A stretch of 64,000 bases of DNA, taken from Glossina fuscipes (taxonomy: Eukaryota; Arthropoda; Insecta; Diptera; Glossinidae). Of this stretch, positions 12,941 to 23,435 are shown piece by piece; within the stretch, counting starts at the first letter, position 1, and the number at the start of each line of letters is the position of its first letter. The position numbers and the translations under genes are program-made. Location of the stretch: NCBI RefSeq assembly GCF_014805625.2, contig NW_023998564.1, positions 2,238,257 through 2,302,256 on the forward strand. Reading direction: 5' to 3'. The notes beneath the pieces are model-generated. The model saw only the letters and a list, made by a program, of their open reading frames with translations. It was not told the origin of the DNA and made no database searches.

Positions 12941-13142
12941 GTAATGAGACGTTCACAATCACTACAGATATTTTGACCAGTTGGCAAACCACCAGTACTT
13001 GGAGGTTTTGGTGAACTAACTGGTGGACTGACATGCCTTGTAAATGATGGTTGATAATGTTGTTGTTGTTGCTGATGTTGTTGTTGTTGATGTTGTTGTT
13101 GATATTGTTGTTGTGGTTCTTGGTGTGGATGAATATTGAATG
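12941..13142 (-). CDS. Zasp52: Zasp52 alternative exon: polyQ and first zinc pair of LIM1 (CSDC version)
   Basis: The exon enters in phase 1 and encodes 66 full codons: a short FNIHPHQEP start, a glutamine-rich tract broken by Y and H residues, then a proline-rich segment (SPPVSSPKPPSTGGLPTG) and QNICSDCERLI. It ends after two bases of a threonine codon. CSDC supplies the first C-x2-C of the LIM1 zinc finger; sixteen residues separate it from the histidine in the shared downstream exon, as the LIM consensus expects. The acceptor AATAG ends at 13143 and the donor GTAAGT begins at 12940. The exon shares entry and exit phases with the 10163-9701 exon and would replace it. Joining the two in series puts a TGA in frame within five codons. 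Confidence 0.93.
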
Positions 13143-13432
13143 CTATTAGCATTTAAAAACGTTTGTATGATTCGTTTGTATATATACTTTTAAGACCGTT
13201 TTAGTTAAAAATTTAGATAAAATAAATAAATAATTGTACAAGCAAATCACCGAAAGACTTCGTAAAATAATCAATTATAAAACATATAAATCAAAAGTTT
13301 GGTAAGGAATCCTTATGCTTTATAGCTACAATCACTGCGTTTGGTCAAGGTCTTTCAATCAAAATTTTAAAAAATTTATGTGGTAAAACCTTAGAAACAC
13401 AACCGCTGCTTATGATAGAAGCTTAAAATCTT

Positions 13433-13438
13433 TTTATT
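13433..13438 (-). promoter_or_regulatory. candidate poly(A) signal for the short Zasp52 isoform
   Basis: AATAAA on the minus strand, about 70 bases downstream of the read-through stop at 13507. The hexamer is common by chance in AT-rich intron DNA, so its support comes only from its position. Confidence 0.35.
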
Positions 13439-13506
13439 TTGGAGCACTTAGACGTCTGTTTATCGTTTTAAATAAATTTCCAAACTAATTCTAATTTTGT
13501 TTTCTT

Positions 13507-13601
13507 TTATAATTCTTTGCTGTCATCTAACACAAGTGGATTTTCTCCGTTATTAACTAATAAAAGTATTTGCGCCAAAGCATAGTAATCGTTTAAATTA
13601 C
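13507..13601 (-). CDS. Zasp52: Zasp52 alternative 3' end: retained-intron tail of a short PDZ+ZM isoform
   Basis: If the GTAATT donor after the VNFKK exon is not used, the frame stays open for another 31 residues before a TAA at 13507-13509. The tail begins GNLNDYYALAQILLLV and ends NPLVLDDSKEL. An AATAAA signal on the same strand lies about 70 bases beyond the stop (13433-13438). The result would be a protein with PDZ, linker and ZM regions but no LIM domain. LIM-less PDZ/ZM isoforms are known in the Alp/Enigma family, so this is plausible. The open frame, signal and weak donor are seen in the sequence; use as a real terminal exon is inferred. Confidence 0.6.
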
Positions 13602-13696
13602 CTGGAGTTGATTTTCCAGACTCTTCTTCACGTAGCAATTTTAAAACTTCCGACTTTTCAGCATGGTATTCCTTTTCGTTTTTCTTAAAGTTAACA
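13602..13696 (-). CDS. Zasp52: Zasp52 exon: VNFKK segment
   Basis: One base completes the split glycine codon and then 31 codons read VNFKKNEKEYHAEKSEVLK, LLREEESGKSTP, with one G left over. Drosophila Zasp52 has a closely similar VNFKKNEKEY...EVLKFLREEE block directly after the ZM exon. The acceptor GCAG ends at 13697. The donor is GTAATT at 13601, weaker than the gene's other donors. The phase-1 exit matches the start of both alternative LIM1 exons (13142 and 10163). The weak donor fits the alternative read-through listed separately at 13507-13601. The charged, probably helical segment has no catalytic motif. Confidence 0.94.
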
Positions 13697-14035
13697 CTGC
13701 AAAAAGTGCGCAAGAAAAATTTATTTTGTTAATATATTAAGCCTAAGGATATGCTATGAAATTTAAGGAATAGAAACAACACTGTACTACAAATATACTA
13801 TTCAATAGTTCGTCTAAAGGATAATTTTTTGTGTAAGCCGTTACTGAGAGATAATGTATGATAACACGTTGTGGTTGATCTTTTACCAACATTCTGCGCA
13901 ATAATTAATTTTAAGCACGGTGTAAGTTCCAGCGATTCATTTCGCTGAAGTTATGGAATAAATTTCAGTAATTGACTCCGTGTCTCGGGTTCCCTTTTTA
14001 AAGTACTGAACATCGATGCGTGCACACCGGTTCAA
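13697..14035 (-). other. intron sequence between VNFKK exon and LINE fragment
   Basis: About 340 bases of AT-rich intron with no recognisable feature beyond the VNFKK acceptor region. Confidence 0.6.
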
Positions 14036-15211
14036 ATTTATTTATTTTAATTCTACTTATACTAGAAACTCAAGTCTAATTGGCTCATAATGCAAAACTT
14101 ATATTAATTAATAATAAAATTTAGTATAAGTATAATAAAACAAATAAGAAGAAAAAAAAAAAGAAAAAGAAAAAAAATTATGTATATTATCAGCATAGAG
14201 CCACACTTACAACCGGTACAGAACCAAATTGCAAATGAACGCCTAAGCCATCGCAAACATGGATAAGCCTGGCAACCGATAATAATTAGCAATAATTCAT
14301 TTTCGAATCGTAACGACTTTTTAAGGATAAAAGCTAGTTTAAGTACGACATAGGTAAATCGCGCGTATTAAGCAATGTTGCTTTAATGGACTTTAAAGAG
14401 TCCGATAATGAGAATAAATGGTAGACGTCATTTAGGATCTTGCAAACGACTCTGAGCGGATTAAACAGTTCACAATTAAATTTACATTGACTAAGCTTAA
14501 CCAGGATAAAGTACCTAGAGAAGCGGTTAGGGACATTAAAGCTTATTTCACCAAGTAATGAAGGCGTGTCAATAGCACCATTTATTACTTTGATTACAAA
14601 GGAAACGCCAAGAACAAACCTACGTTTCTCAAGAGACGGTAAGGACAGCAGAAGCAACCTATTTTCATAGAGGGGAAGAGAGGCAATCGGATCCCAACCC
14701 AAATTTCTAAGGGCAAACAGCAAGAATTGCTTTTGAACAGATTCAATTCAATCCACATAGCACCTATATGAAGGAGACCACACAACTGAGGCATACTCGA
14801 GTATGGGTCTAACCAAACACATGTACAGCCTTTTCGTAATGTAGGGATCATCAAGCTCTTTGGACCACCTTTTTATAAAACCAAGCGCGGACCTAGCTTT
14901 GCTTATCGAGAGCTCAACATGCAAGTTAAAAATCTGTGATCGAATCGACATCCTCCGACTTATGCGTATCTATGAAATACTGAGTAATGAATGACTTTCT
15001 TCTTGAGAAAGAAAGCTTCTTGCAATTATTTAGATTTTGTTTCAGAGCACCATGCAACCAAATTATTCAAGTCACTTTGAAGCTGATGTGATTGCGATTC
15101 TACGGAAAGGGGAGAAAACAGTTTCACATCGTCAGCATAAATTAAGATCTGGCTGGATTTAATCACCGAAGGCAAATGTGTAAATTAAATAGAAAGGGTC
15201 CTAAGTGGCTG
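14036..15211 (-). mobile_element. 5'-truncated LINE (Jockey/CR1 type), 3' half
   Basis: The minus strand starts within the reverse transcriptase (ILIYADDVKLF at about 15110-15145) and runs through the post-RT region, in several frames: LGFIKRWSKELDDPYITKRL, MCLVRPILEYASVVWSP, LGWDPIASLPLYENRLLLLS and RRFVLGVSFVIKVINGAID. It then passes through a T/A-rich 3' region to a tail of the AATAAATAAA type near 14036-14050. The ...RPILEYASVVW...Q..FLLFALR block is usual for the end of ORF2 in this kind of LINE. Several frameshifts make it non-functional. It partly duplicates the sequence at 15462-15664, so it is either a separate 5'-truncated insertion or the second half of an element split by a duplication. 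Confidence 0.85.
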
Positions 15212-15461
15212 CGTACAATACATGCAAAATTCTTGATAATTGTATACGCTTATTCTCTAAAGGCGTACAATACATGTAAAGAAATTTATTCAAACATTCT
15301 CAATTGTAAACAATTTTTATTTTCTCAGATGGTTGGAATTTGTATATGGAAATTATTGAGAATATTCACATTAATCTCGCATCGATGAGGCTTTTTTATA
15401 AAGACCTGTTGAATTATTGAGAACGAATATGCGCTTATTCTCTAAACGCGTACAATAGAAT
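15212..15461. other. 250-base sequence between duplicated LINE segments
   Basis: Non-LINE sequence lying between two copies of the same reverse transcriptase segment. The ten-mer GCGTACAATA occurs at 15211, 15263 and 15448, the last two preceded by CTTATTCTCTAAA. The outer two copies bracket the insert almost exactly, as target-site repeats would. Identity unknown. Confidence 0.6.
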
Positions 15462-15476
15462 GAAAGCTTCTTACAT

Positions 15477-16770
15477 TTACTCAGATTTAGTTTCAGAGCA
15501 CCATGCAACCAAATTATTCAAATCACCTTGAAGCTGATGTGATTGCGATTCAACAGAGAAGGAAGAAAACAGTTTCACATCATCAGCATACATTAAGATC
15601 TGGCTGGAATTAACCACCGATGGGAGATCGTTAATGTATAAACTAAATAAAACGGGACCTAAGTGACTTCCTTGCGGTACGCCAGACGTAACCGGGAATT
15701 CATCCGAGGTGATGAAGTTAAACAAAACCCTGAAGGATCTATTGTGCATATAAGAGCTTATCCATTTCACTAAGTAGGGTGGGAAACCAGAGGCTTGGAA
15801 TTTAAAGGCAAGTAGTCTATGGTTAACCATATCAAATGCTTTGCTTAAATCAGTGTAAATAACATCTGTGCGAGAGCCACTAGAAAAAGCCTTGAAAACA
15901 TGACAGGTAAACTCTAACAAGTTGGTGACTGTAGATCGCCCTTTCTGAAAGCCGTGCTGGTGCGGAGAAATATACGAATTAATGGCAAAGGCCAAATGCT
16001 GAGTCACAATACAACTCGAACAACTTAGGCAAGACACTCAACTTGGCTATGCCTCTGTAGTTCTCAACAAATTGTCTACTTCCACTCTTGTGGATAGGAA
16101 TAAGGAAACTACTCTTCCAACATGAAGGGAATACACCTAAATACAAGGACATGTTGAAAATCTTTGAGATCACATCACATAACTCGACAGCGCAAAATTT
16201 AAGTACACATGATGGAATTCCATCAGGTCCAGGCGAACAACTGTATTTTAGAGAACTCAACCCTTTAAAAACATCATCTTCCGAAATAACCAAGTTAGGT
16301 ATTGAAACCGAGTTAGTTATAGGATATGGGTAGTTTGCTGATAAATCGAAATTAGCAATCGAAAAGTTTCGTCGGAAATACTCAGCAAATAGATTTGAGA
16401 TATCAAAATCATCCGAGGAATCAGAGCCATTAAAAGAAACATGAGAGGGATATGTGGAAATTTTTCTTTTAGAGTTAACAAATTTAAAGAAGAATTTAGG
16501 ATTAGCAAACAGAGAGGATTTAATGAACTGAAGGTATCTGCAGTAATAATGATAGTTGAAGGAGTTAAATCTATGCCTCGCCACCGAGTAAGCGACATAG
16601 TCGAGCGCAGAGCCACTTTTCGAATATTTTTTGAATAGCGAGTTTTTTCTATTCTTGTGATATTTAATTGTCTTATTAAACCACGGGGGACACCTGCTTC
16701 GAGGTCGACAATGCTTGATCGGAACAGATGCAGCAATAGCTAGATTTAATGTATTGTAGAACGATGGCAA
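15477..16770 (-). pseudogene. LINE ORF2 reverse transcriptase remnant
   Basis: Two overlapping frames meet at a frameshift near 16010. The upstream frame (16770-15979) contains PGPDGIPSCVLKFCAVELC, LGVFPSCWKSSFLIPIHKSG and VENYRGIAKLSVLPKLFE (RT fingers and motif 1-2 region). The downstream frame (16037-15477) contains HQHGFQKGRSTVTNLLEF, YTDLSKAFDMVNHRLLAFK, SGVPQGSHLGPVLFSLYIND and ILMYADDVKLF. YADD is the catalytic motif, paired with the aspartate in TDLSKAFD. Apart from the frameshift the domain is well preserved, suggesting a fairly recent insertion. The frame breaks off soon after YADD at 15477. Confidence 0.85.
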
Positions 16771-16887
16771 TAAGCTTTCAATACTACCGGTTGAGAAATC
16801 AAGCGTCAGATGTGAAAGACGATGTTTTAGTAATACAATATTGATTTTATGAAAATCATAATAATTATTTTAAAAAGTTTGATGAGT

Positions 16888-17346
16888 TTAAGGATCCTCA
16901 GGTAAACTAAAAGGTGGACAACGATTTACGTTAATCTCGGGAAAATTGGCAAAGCAGAGATCAAGCAGTCTACCATTACAATTAGGGGTACGATTATATT
17001 GACCCAAATTATGATCAAACAATTCACTAAAGAACACAATAGCCCTATCAGACGTTGAAGTAGGAACCAAACAGCCAAAATTATCACTATTACACCAAGC
17101 GACTTGAGGCAAGTTGAAGTCACCCAATGTAACGACCAAATCGTTAATTCTAGACCGCTTGGCCACTGCACAAATGAGGGCAGCGGACGGGACTGACGCA
17201 GATATGACAATTAATACACCACCACCAATGCGATTTACTCGATCATTTCTAAACACTTGGAAAGAATTATGAAAATGTTCCGACGAATGTAGATCGGGTT
17301 TTAGCCAAGTTTCAGTAAAGGCCAAACAGAAAAATTCCGTGCTCAC
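16888..17346 (-). pseudogene. LINE ORF2 endonuclease (EEP) remnant, internally deleted
   Basis: One open frame reads FFCLAFTETWLKPDLHSSE, then RNDRVNRIGGGVLIVIS, then DLVVTLGDFNLPQVAW and NGRLLDLCF. ETW supplies the catalytic glutamate, GGGVLI is the usual strand, and GDFNLP contains the catalytic Asp/Asn of exonuclease-endonuclease-phosphatase domains. Only about 27 residues separate GGGVLI from LVVTLGDFN, where such endonucleases usually have roughly 80, so part of the domain has been deleted in frame. The final SDH motif is not visible before the stop at 16888. Confidence 0.75.
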
Positions 17347-17378
17347 TGAATTTAGAAAAGTGGAACGAATTTTTGAAT

Positions 17379-18330
17379 TTAGGCCCCTAACATTTTGATA
17401 AATGAGAGATAGTGGGCCTGAAGAAACAAATAGTTTTTTGAAGGCGACAAGACTATTGCCTTGGTATTACGGGGACGATCTCGAGGGATAAATTCCGTAA
17501 TTAAGGATCCTACTGGCCACAGTGATTTGTTTAACAACATATCACTGTTTTCAGTCGGAACTAATATTTTACAAGAGGAGATTGCCCTAGCTTGAGAAGG
17601 AGCCATTTTGAAGATGCTAATGCGCGTTAAGTTAACTGATGGGAATTTCGTCGCCAGATAACTTTTTATGTTATCCACCGATGTTTCAGGTGCCAGTCTT
17701 GACACAAATATTGCTTTTCTGGGAAGAACTGCCGTCAGGCAAATGTGATTATTTGGAACAGGAGGGGGGTTCACGGTAGGAGAGTTTCGAGTTGGGGAGA
17801 ATATAGATGGGGTTATCGCCCTTGTACTGGCAGCTTGTGAGACTTACCCAGCCTAGCTTAAAACCGACGGACTTGCCGGTTTGTTTGTAACTGTTTAGCT
17901 ACCAACCGACTCAGCAATATCGGAAACATTACTGTTCATTTTAGAGTTAGACGGAGCGGTAACTTGTACCGACGAACCAGATTTGGAGAAAGCCAGAGGT
18001 GACGTCCCACACGCTACGCTACGAGTAGAAGATGAGTGGCCAATAAAACGACACTCATCGAACCTAGACTTAATTAGCTCAAACTTTTCCCACAAGGAGC
18101 CGAGATTTCTACTCAATTCCGAGAAACCATTACGCGTCTCCGTGAAAAGTTTATAAAAGTCAATGTCCCGCTGCCTACAGTCAGGACATGACCATCTTAA
18201 GCCTAAGCTGCGACTGCGTCAGCAGCACGGCCGAGAATACCGGCACACTTTGCATAACCAAAGCGCTCGCAGAGCCAACAAGAAACGAATCGATCAGATT
18301 CCGGGCCCGTTTTCGCCCGACAAGGTGTGT
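17379..18330 (-). pseudogene. LINE ORF1 remnant with PHD-type zinc finger
   Basis: Near 18290-18165 two minus-strand frames read CWLCERFGYAKCAGILGRAA and then, after a frameshift, LRWSCPDCRQRDIDFYKLF. Together they have the layout of the second half of a PHD finger. A region reading FSELSRNLGSLWEKFELIKS follows, with coiled-coil-like spacing. After stops near 17890 the C-terminal domain is intact at 17774-17379: AIFVSRLAPETSVDNIKSYL, ATKFPSVNLTRISIFKM, LLNKSLWPVGSLITEFIP. In related LINEs ORF1 is an RNA-binding or chaperone protein. At least one frameshift and two stops break the frame. Confidence 0.7.
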
Positions 18331-18480
18331 ATAAACACTCCATGTCCAGTCAAAAATGCAGTTGTGGATTATAAAGAACAGACAGACAAATCGCAAAAAA
18401 AAAACAATCCTAAACATAAAAATTTATCAACCAATTTGTGCAAAACTTCTCTGCTACGTTGACACTGTAACGAGAGATCA

Positions 18481-21469
18481 ATAGCAAAACAAACTACAAA
18501 CACCGAAAAAATAACCAGAGAAAAAGAGAGAAAACAAAAAAAAAAAAGAGATTTATATCAGAGCTCAAAATTTTTTTTTGCAAAAATCCAATGAATCAAA
18601 GCGTAAAGAAAAAATATTTCTTTTACTTTGAATTCACTCACTTTCTTCTCAAAGTATATTAAAAATTCACACACTATAAGGCAAAATAGCCACGAAATTC
18701 AACAACAAATTAAAATATTAATTGCCGAAACAAAATATAGACGACTAAACCGCGCGACAGAGTTGCCAGACTGATTCAGATTGGATAGTTCTAGAACAAA
18801 AGCTTAAAAAACAAAATAATAAAACATGTAAAAAAACTCTGACACCCTCTTGCTTTGCCATCACAAGACTTAGAAAAGAAATTAAGAAAATTATATTCGA
18901 AGGTGTCCCAAAATTTAAGCAAGTTTTGACTTTACCTCAGTTTTAAAAAAAAAAATTTTCATTGTTGAGCATTATTGAAAAAATAATGAAAGTCATGATC
19001 ATCCGACCATACAAGGAGGAGACTCAACGGTGCATCAACGAAACACTTATTTTCCTTATCTGCCCAAAAACCTTCTCCTAAAAAGCGAAAGAATTGAAAT
19101 TTTGATAAAATTGGTTGGGCGCCGTCAATTTTTTCCATTTTTGTGAAAACTTTGGAGAATTACATGCACACGCGCAAATTTTTATCGACACTTATCTGAT
19201 GTAGTTTATAAGTAATAAGCAAATTTTATGCTTTTCAGAATAGAGGCGTTCTCCATTTAACTTGCAAAGCGGGCGAGCCTTTTAATGGATAGTCCTCATT
19301 TTCAATAGCAAACTGCATCTTGCCACTTTGAAGTCGACATCTTAATTTTCAGAAACAGTGAAATGATGATTACAAATAGACAGATATACCTCGATTGATT
19401 CAAAATTTGACATTAGAAAATACATAAATTACACTGCTTCCAAAACTAGTTTCTGACTGTTGCAAACATTGTACCAAGAATATAACCCTCCCTCCACCTC
19501 CTCCCTTGGTTTTTAGCGAGAAGAAAAGAACACTAAAGTATTAATGAACTTTGGTGAAATTTAACGGGAGTCGCTTATTCAAAAATTTCTCATTATTAGA
19601 ATTTGAAATTAGAGAACCAAAAGTACAAAGAATATAGCGTTTATTTTAAACGCATTCTGTGTTCTTGATAAAATTCGTTGAAGGTATTGGAGGTCTTTTT
19701 CGGGTTTGATATTCTGTGAATTGTACGGTTACCTATGGAAATGTTTAAGGCTTTTTAAACTTTAATGGGTCTGTTAGTAAACAGTGAAAAAAATTTTAAA
19801 AAAATTGTTTTAAAAAAACGGATTAAACCAAGATAAATGTTTTGAACATGCTCCTGGACGCTAACAATTGCATTAAGCTGCGACGAAAGTTTAGCAAATT
19901 TTTTTTTTTAATTACTTGGAATTTCCAAAACCTGTTTAGATATATGTTATAAGGCTATCCCGAACGTAATATTGTCTCTACAATGAATACTATAACACCT
20001 ACTAATTAATGCTATTGCTTTCCGTATGAGTAGCCGATTAGGCAAAGAATTGCGACTAGTAATCCAATCGTCGTGAGTTCAAATCTAAGGTTTCCAAAAT
20101 GGGTGAATTTTTGATCTAAGTTATCCAGCCAGCCTTTTTTGTAAATTCATTTAGAAAATTTATAGACCATAAAATAAATAAATAAAAGTTATGCTCTGAT
20201 CTTAGAATTATGTAGAATCACTTAACTTTAAAATTTCAAAGCTACAGCATTTAGATCATCTTGCATTATAATGAAAATGAATGCTACAGCATTCAAGGTG
20301 ACGAATGTATTAAAATTTTAGTTGTTATCTTAGACATAAAACTTGATTGAACATGTTTTATCACGCAGAAACACCATTTTCTTCAATAACCATGGATAAG
20401 AGAGAGAATCTAACTTTGCCTTTATATATAAATTTTGAGCTTTAGGCCACATTTTTCTTTAAAACTTTGCCGTGCGATTACAAAGTTCATCCATATACGA
20501 ATGCGTAGCATAAATTCAGGCGCATACTTAATTTAGTCTTCACTCAGAAGAACATTTTACTTCAAAGCTTGTGTTTTATTCTTTTATTATTTCGCTTATT
20601 TATTATCATCCATGTCCACAATGAACGGTATTCCTGCCGTAATTCTACTCTTTTGCACCTAATGAGATTGTTGCAGCGGCATTTTTCAAGGTGCTACAAA
20701 CTCAAAACACAAAAAGGCACAGGGAAAAAATTCTCTGGGTTAAGCGAGCAGCTTTTAGGTGCTTAACAAGTTCATCATTGTTATTTCTTATTTTTATTTT
20801 AATTTTTTTTTATTTTGCAAACATTCTCTGAGGTAAAATATGCTAAGAAAAAAACAACATAACGTGCAATAACAAAGAGAGCAGCTAAACTGAACCATAT
20901 GAGATGACCTAAATGAGTTGTAAAGAGAAAGGGAAATTATGAAGTCTTAGCAAACACGTACACATTTGAGAAGCTCTTGAAAATTTTTTTGCAACATTTA
21001 ACTTTAAGGCCTCGGGGCGAATGAGTGCCAAACTAAAAACACGCATTTTTGTAGACTATACAGTGCATGCACATTAGGGAAAACAACACTAGACAAGGGC
21101 ACGTAGTCTGTATATGGATATAATAATGATAAAATAGCAGCAGTAAAAACAACAACAACAATTACTTTCTTTATTTTATATGCCTTTTTTAGCTAAAGGT
21201 GTTGACCTGATTTTTGTTTACTTATTTTTTGCAACAAAACTCAAACTTTATCAAACTTGGCGTAAATAACATCATATTTTCTAGTGCAAGTAGAGAAAGG
21301 CGGCATAACCGACTTGCTAACACTTACAGAGTCGCTTACATTTGTCCCCTAACCCATCTTCCTGTACAATATAAACTGTCTCTTATGAAGTCGTGGAAGG
21401 TGACAGAGAATGTTGTGAGATAATTTTTGCGTGTAAGTGTGTGACCGCCTTCAGCTCATGTATTATAAT
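18481..21469 (-). other. intron between the two LINE fragments
   Basis: About 3 kb of AT-rich intron. The only recognisable element is a tRNA-derived SINE-like copy at 20025-20190. The first part (18480-18560) is A-rich and may include the LINE 5' junction. Confidence 0.6.
20025..20190 (+). mobile_element. tRNA-derived SINE-like element with AAATA tail
   Basis: The head GAGTAGCCGATTAGGCAA resembles a pol III A box, and GAGTTCAAATC about 45 bases later resembles a B box, as in Leu/Ser-type tRNAs. The body after the B box differs from the other SINEs in this window, and the tail is AAATAAATAAATAAAA instead of ATT repeats. It may be a second SINE family sharing the same kind of tRNA head. No clear target duplication was found. 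Confidence 0.5.
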
Positions 21470-23070
21470 TAACACCCTTTTCTCTAGAAACCAATTAGAA
21501 ATTCGTCAATAGCTTAAGTAAATCAGTTAGCGCTTCCCCAATGTCTACAATGAACGTTAGCCTTCCTGCTATTGTTAAGTCGGTCGATAAGAAAAAAGTT
21601 TCAAAAAAGACGGGAATTCCTTCTGGTTTTAGCTATGCTGAAGTGGTAAGGGTATCTCCTCCCGGTGGCGTCACTCACTCACTTAGGCGTCATAGCCTAC
21701 AACTAATAAAGAAAATGATACACCCACTTCTCGCCCGCCTGTTCTGGGCAGTTCGCACAAGCTGCTTGTGCAAGTGTGGTTACCCATTCTACATTTTCCA
21801 CACATCCCTCCAATATTTCTTTTAATGACTGGCTCCTGACTCCTCGGATGACAATGAAACCTCAAAACTCTTTGCTGAATACTTGCACCGAAATTTTTGT
21901 ACTCCTAATTCCGATTTAACCATAAACCACCCATATTCGATAACTAACTCGGTTTCAATTCTTAATTTGGTCATTTCAGAGAACGATGTTTTAAAGGGGT
22001 TGAGCTCTCCAAAGTGTGTGCCTGGACCTGATGAAATGCCATCATGTGCGCTTAAATCAATCTGTCCGGAGCTATGTGGTATTATCTGAAAGATTTTCAA
22101 ACAGTCCCTGGATTTAGGTGTTTTCCCGTTGTGTTGGAAAGGTAGTGTCCTTATTCACAAAAGTGGAAGTAGAAAACTCGTTGAGAACTGCAGAGGCATC
22201 GTCAAGTTGAGTGTCCTGCGTACACTGTTCGAGCGAATTGTGACTGATCATTTGGCCTTTCTCAACAAATTGCATATTTCAACAGGGCTTTTGAAAAGGA
22301 AGATCTACGCTCACCAATCTTTTAGAGTTCAATCGCCATGTTTTCAAGGCCCTTTCTAGTGGTTCTCGCAGTGATGTCATATAAAGTGATTTTAGTAAAG
22401 CGTTTGATTTGGTTAACCATAACTTACTGATCTTCAGACTCCAACCCTCTGGCTTCCATTTCTATTTAGTGTATAATAGGTCATTCAAGGTTTTTTTTAA
22501 CTTTATCACCTCATATAAATTCCCTGTAACTTGTGGCTCACCTCAAGGCATATATGTTTTTTACAACTGCAACAAGCAACGTTTAGAACATTTAGTGTTT
22601 TCACCTGCTCTCACCTAATGAATTTTTGTTGTCAAGTAAAACTTTCAATTCAAAGCGACTAATTCATATAATCCTTTCAAGGTACGTGAGTTTTCTTTCG
22701 ATAACTACGAACAAGAAGAAGATAGCCGTGCAGTTGATATTACTAACGTAGTCGACGTAGATAATCAAATAGCCGATGAAGACGATGACTCCGAAGACGA
22801 GATCATCAAGCGTACCGATAACTTACTCTTAGTAGGTCATGTGCAAGATGATGCAGCTTACATGGAAGTTTGGGTATTCAATGCTTTTCCTTCTTAATTA
22901 TTTATACCTGAATTATTATTTAAGCTACTTTGTTTTTATTATTCTTTTTTCACATCTTCCATTATATTGTATATTAGTTTTTAAGATAATTAGTATAAGA
23001 TTTACTATTAAGATTATATATTATTATATATATGTATAAGTAAATAAATAAATAAATAAATAAAAAAATA
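21470..23070 (+). mobile_element. rearranged LINE copy (same family) in antisense orientation, carrying a host gene fragment
   Basis: Plus-strand copy of the LINE family found at 14-18.5 kb. ORF1-like sequence (SVDKKKVSKKTGIPSGFSYA) runs from about 21490 to 21690, then jumps to reverse transcriptase at 21850: LVISENDVLKGLSSPK, VPGPDEMPSCALKS, LGVFPLCWKGSVL, HKSGSRKLVENCRGIVKL. It breaks off after CGSPQG near 22550. Unrelated sequence then includes a PWP1-like coding piece (22676-22882), and an AT-rich 3' region like that of the first copy ends in AAATA repeats at 23040-23070. Stops and deletions show it is dead. It lies antisense to Zasp52. Confidence 0.8.
22676..22882 (+). pseudogene. PWP1 (nclb) coding fragment embedded in the LINE copy
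   Basis: A continuous frame of about 65 codons from 22688 reads EFSFDNYEQEEDSRAVDI, then NVVDVDNQIADEDDDSEDE, then IIKRTDNLLLVGHVQDDAAY, then MEVWVFN. The acidic linker followed by (I)IKxTDNLxLVGHVxDDAxxxEVxVFN is the segment before the WD repeats of the ribosome-biogenesis factor PWP1 (Drosophila no child left behind). The normal protein continues with an acidic and a YVHHD stretch; here it stops abruptly after VFN with AFPS and a stop. Only this piece is present, flanked on both sides by LINE sequence, so it is a captured or retrocopied fragment, not a gene. The function is that of the parent gene and is not inferred for this copy. Confidence 0.75.
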
Positions 23071-23435
23071 AGTAAATAAATGAATCGCCCGAATGGTTTA
23101 GAAGAAACTAAAACCCTAATAAGAATATGTTCTTCGTTGCTCGACAAACCGTTTCAATGCTTCGAAAGGTTCAAACTTTCTCATGGTGAAGGATATATTA
23201 TATTCATCTTAGCTTAAGATGCTTTTTTATAATGATTTTTTAGTTTTTTTTTTTTTTTGTAATCTTTCCCAACAACAGGCAATAACAGCATTGATACTTT
23301 GCGTGAATGTGTGTGCGGTATAAATAAATAAATTAAATAAAAATATTATGTAAGATGATTTATTTTTTGGTACTTAATCGCGCTTACATCTATCAAATGG
23401 CAAAAGTTTTTAGAAATTTTTATACAATAACTTAC
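23071..23435 (-). other. intron between LINE copy and ZM exon
   Basis: About 365 bases of AT-rich intron, including a T run near 23246-23259 and AAATA-type simple sequence near 23321-23345. No coding feature is seen. Confidence 0.6.

Larger units (their letters stand above)
15462..18480 (-). mobile_element. LINE (Jockey/CR1 type), 5' portion with ORF1, endonuclease and RT
   Basis: Minus-strand non-LTR retrotransposon in the same orientation as Zasp52. In 5'-to-3' order it shows a PHD-finger ORF1, an ORF1 C-terminal domain, an apurinic-type endonuclease and a reverse transcriptase, each described separately. Frameshifts, in-frame stops and an internal deletion in the endonuclease show it is dead. 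The clade is uncertain: PHD-containing ORF1 and the SKAFDMVNH / GVPQGS / YADD style of RT point to the Jockey/CR1 side of LINEs. The 5' boundary is approximate, since only A-rich sequence follows 18480. Confidence 0.85.
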
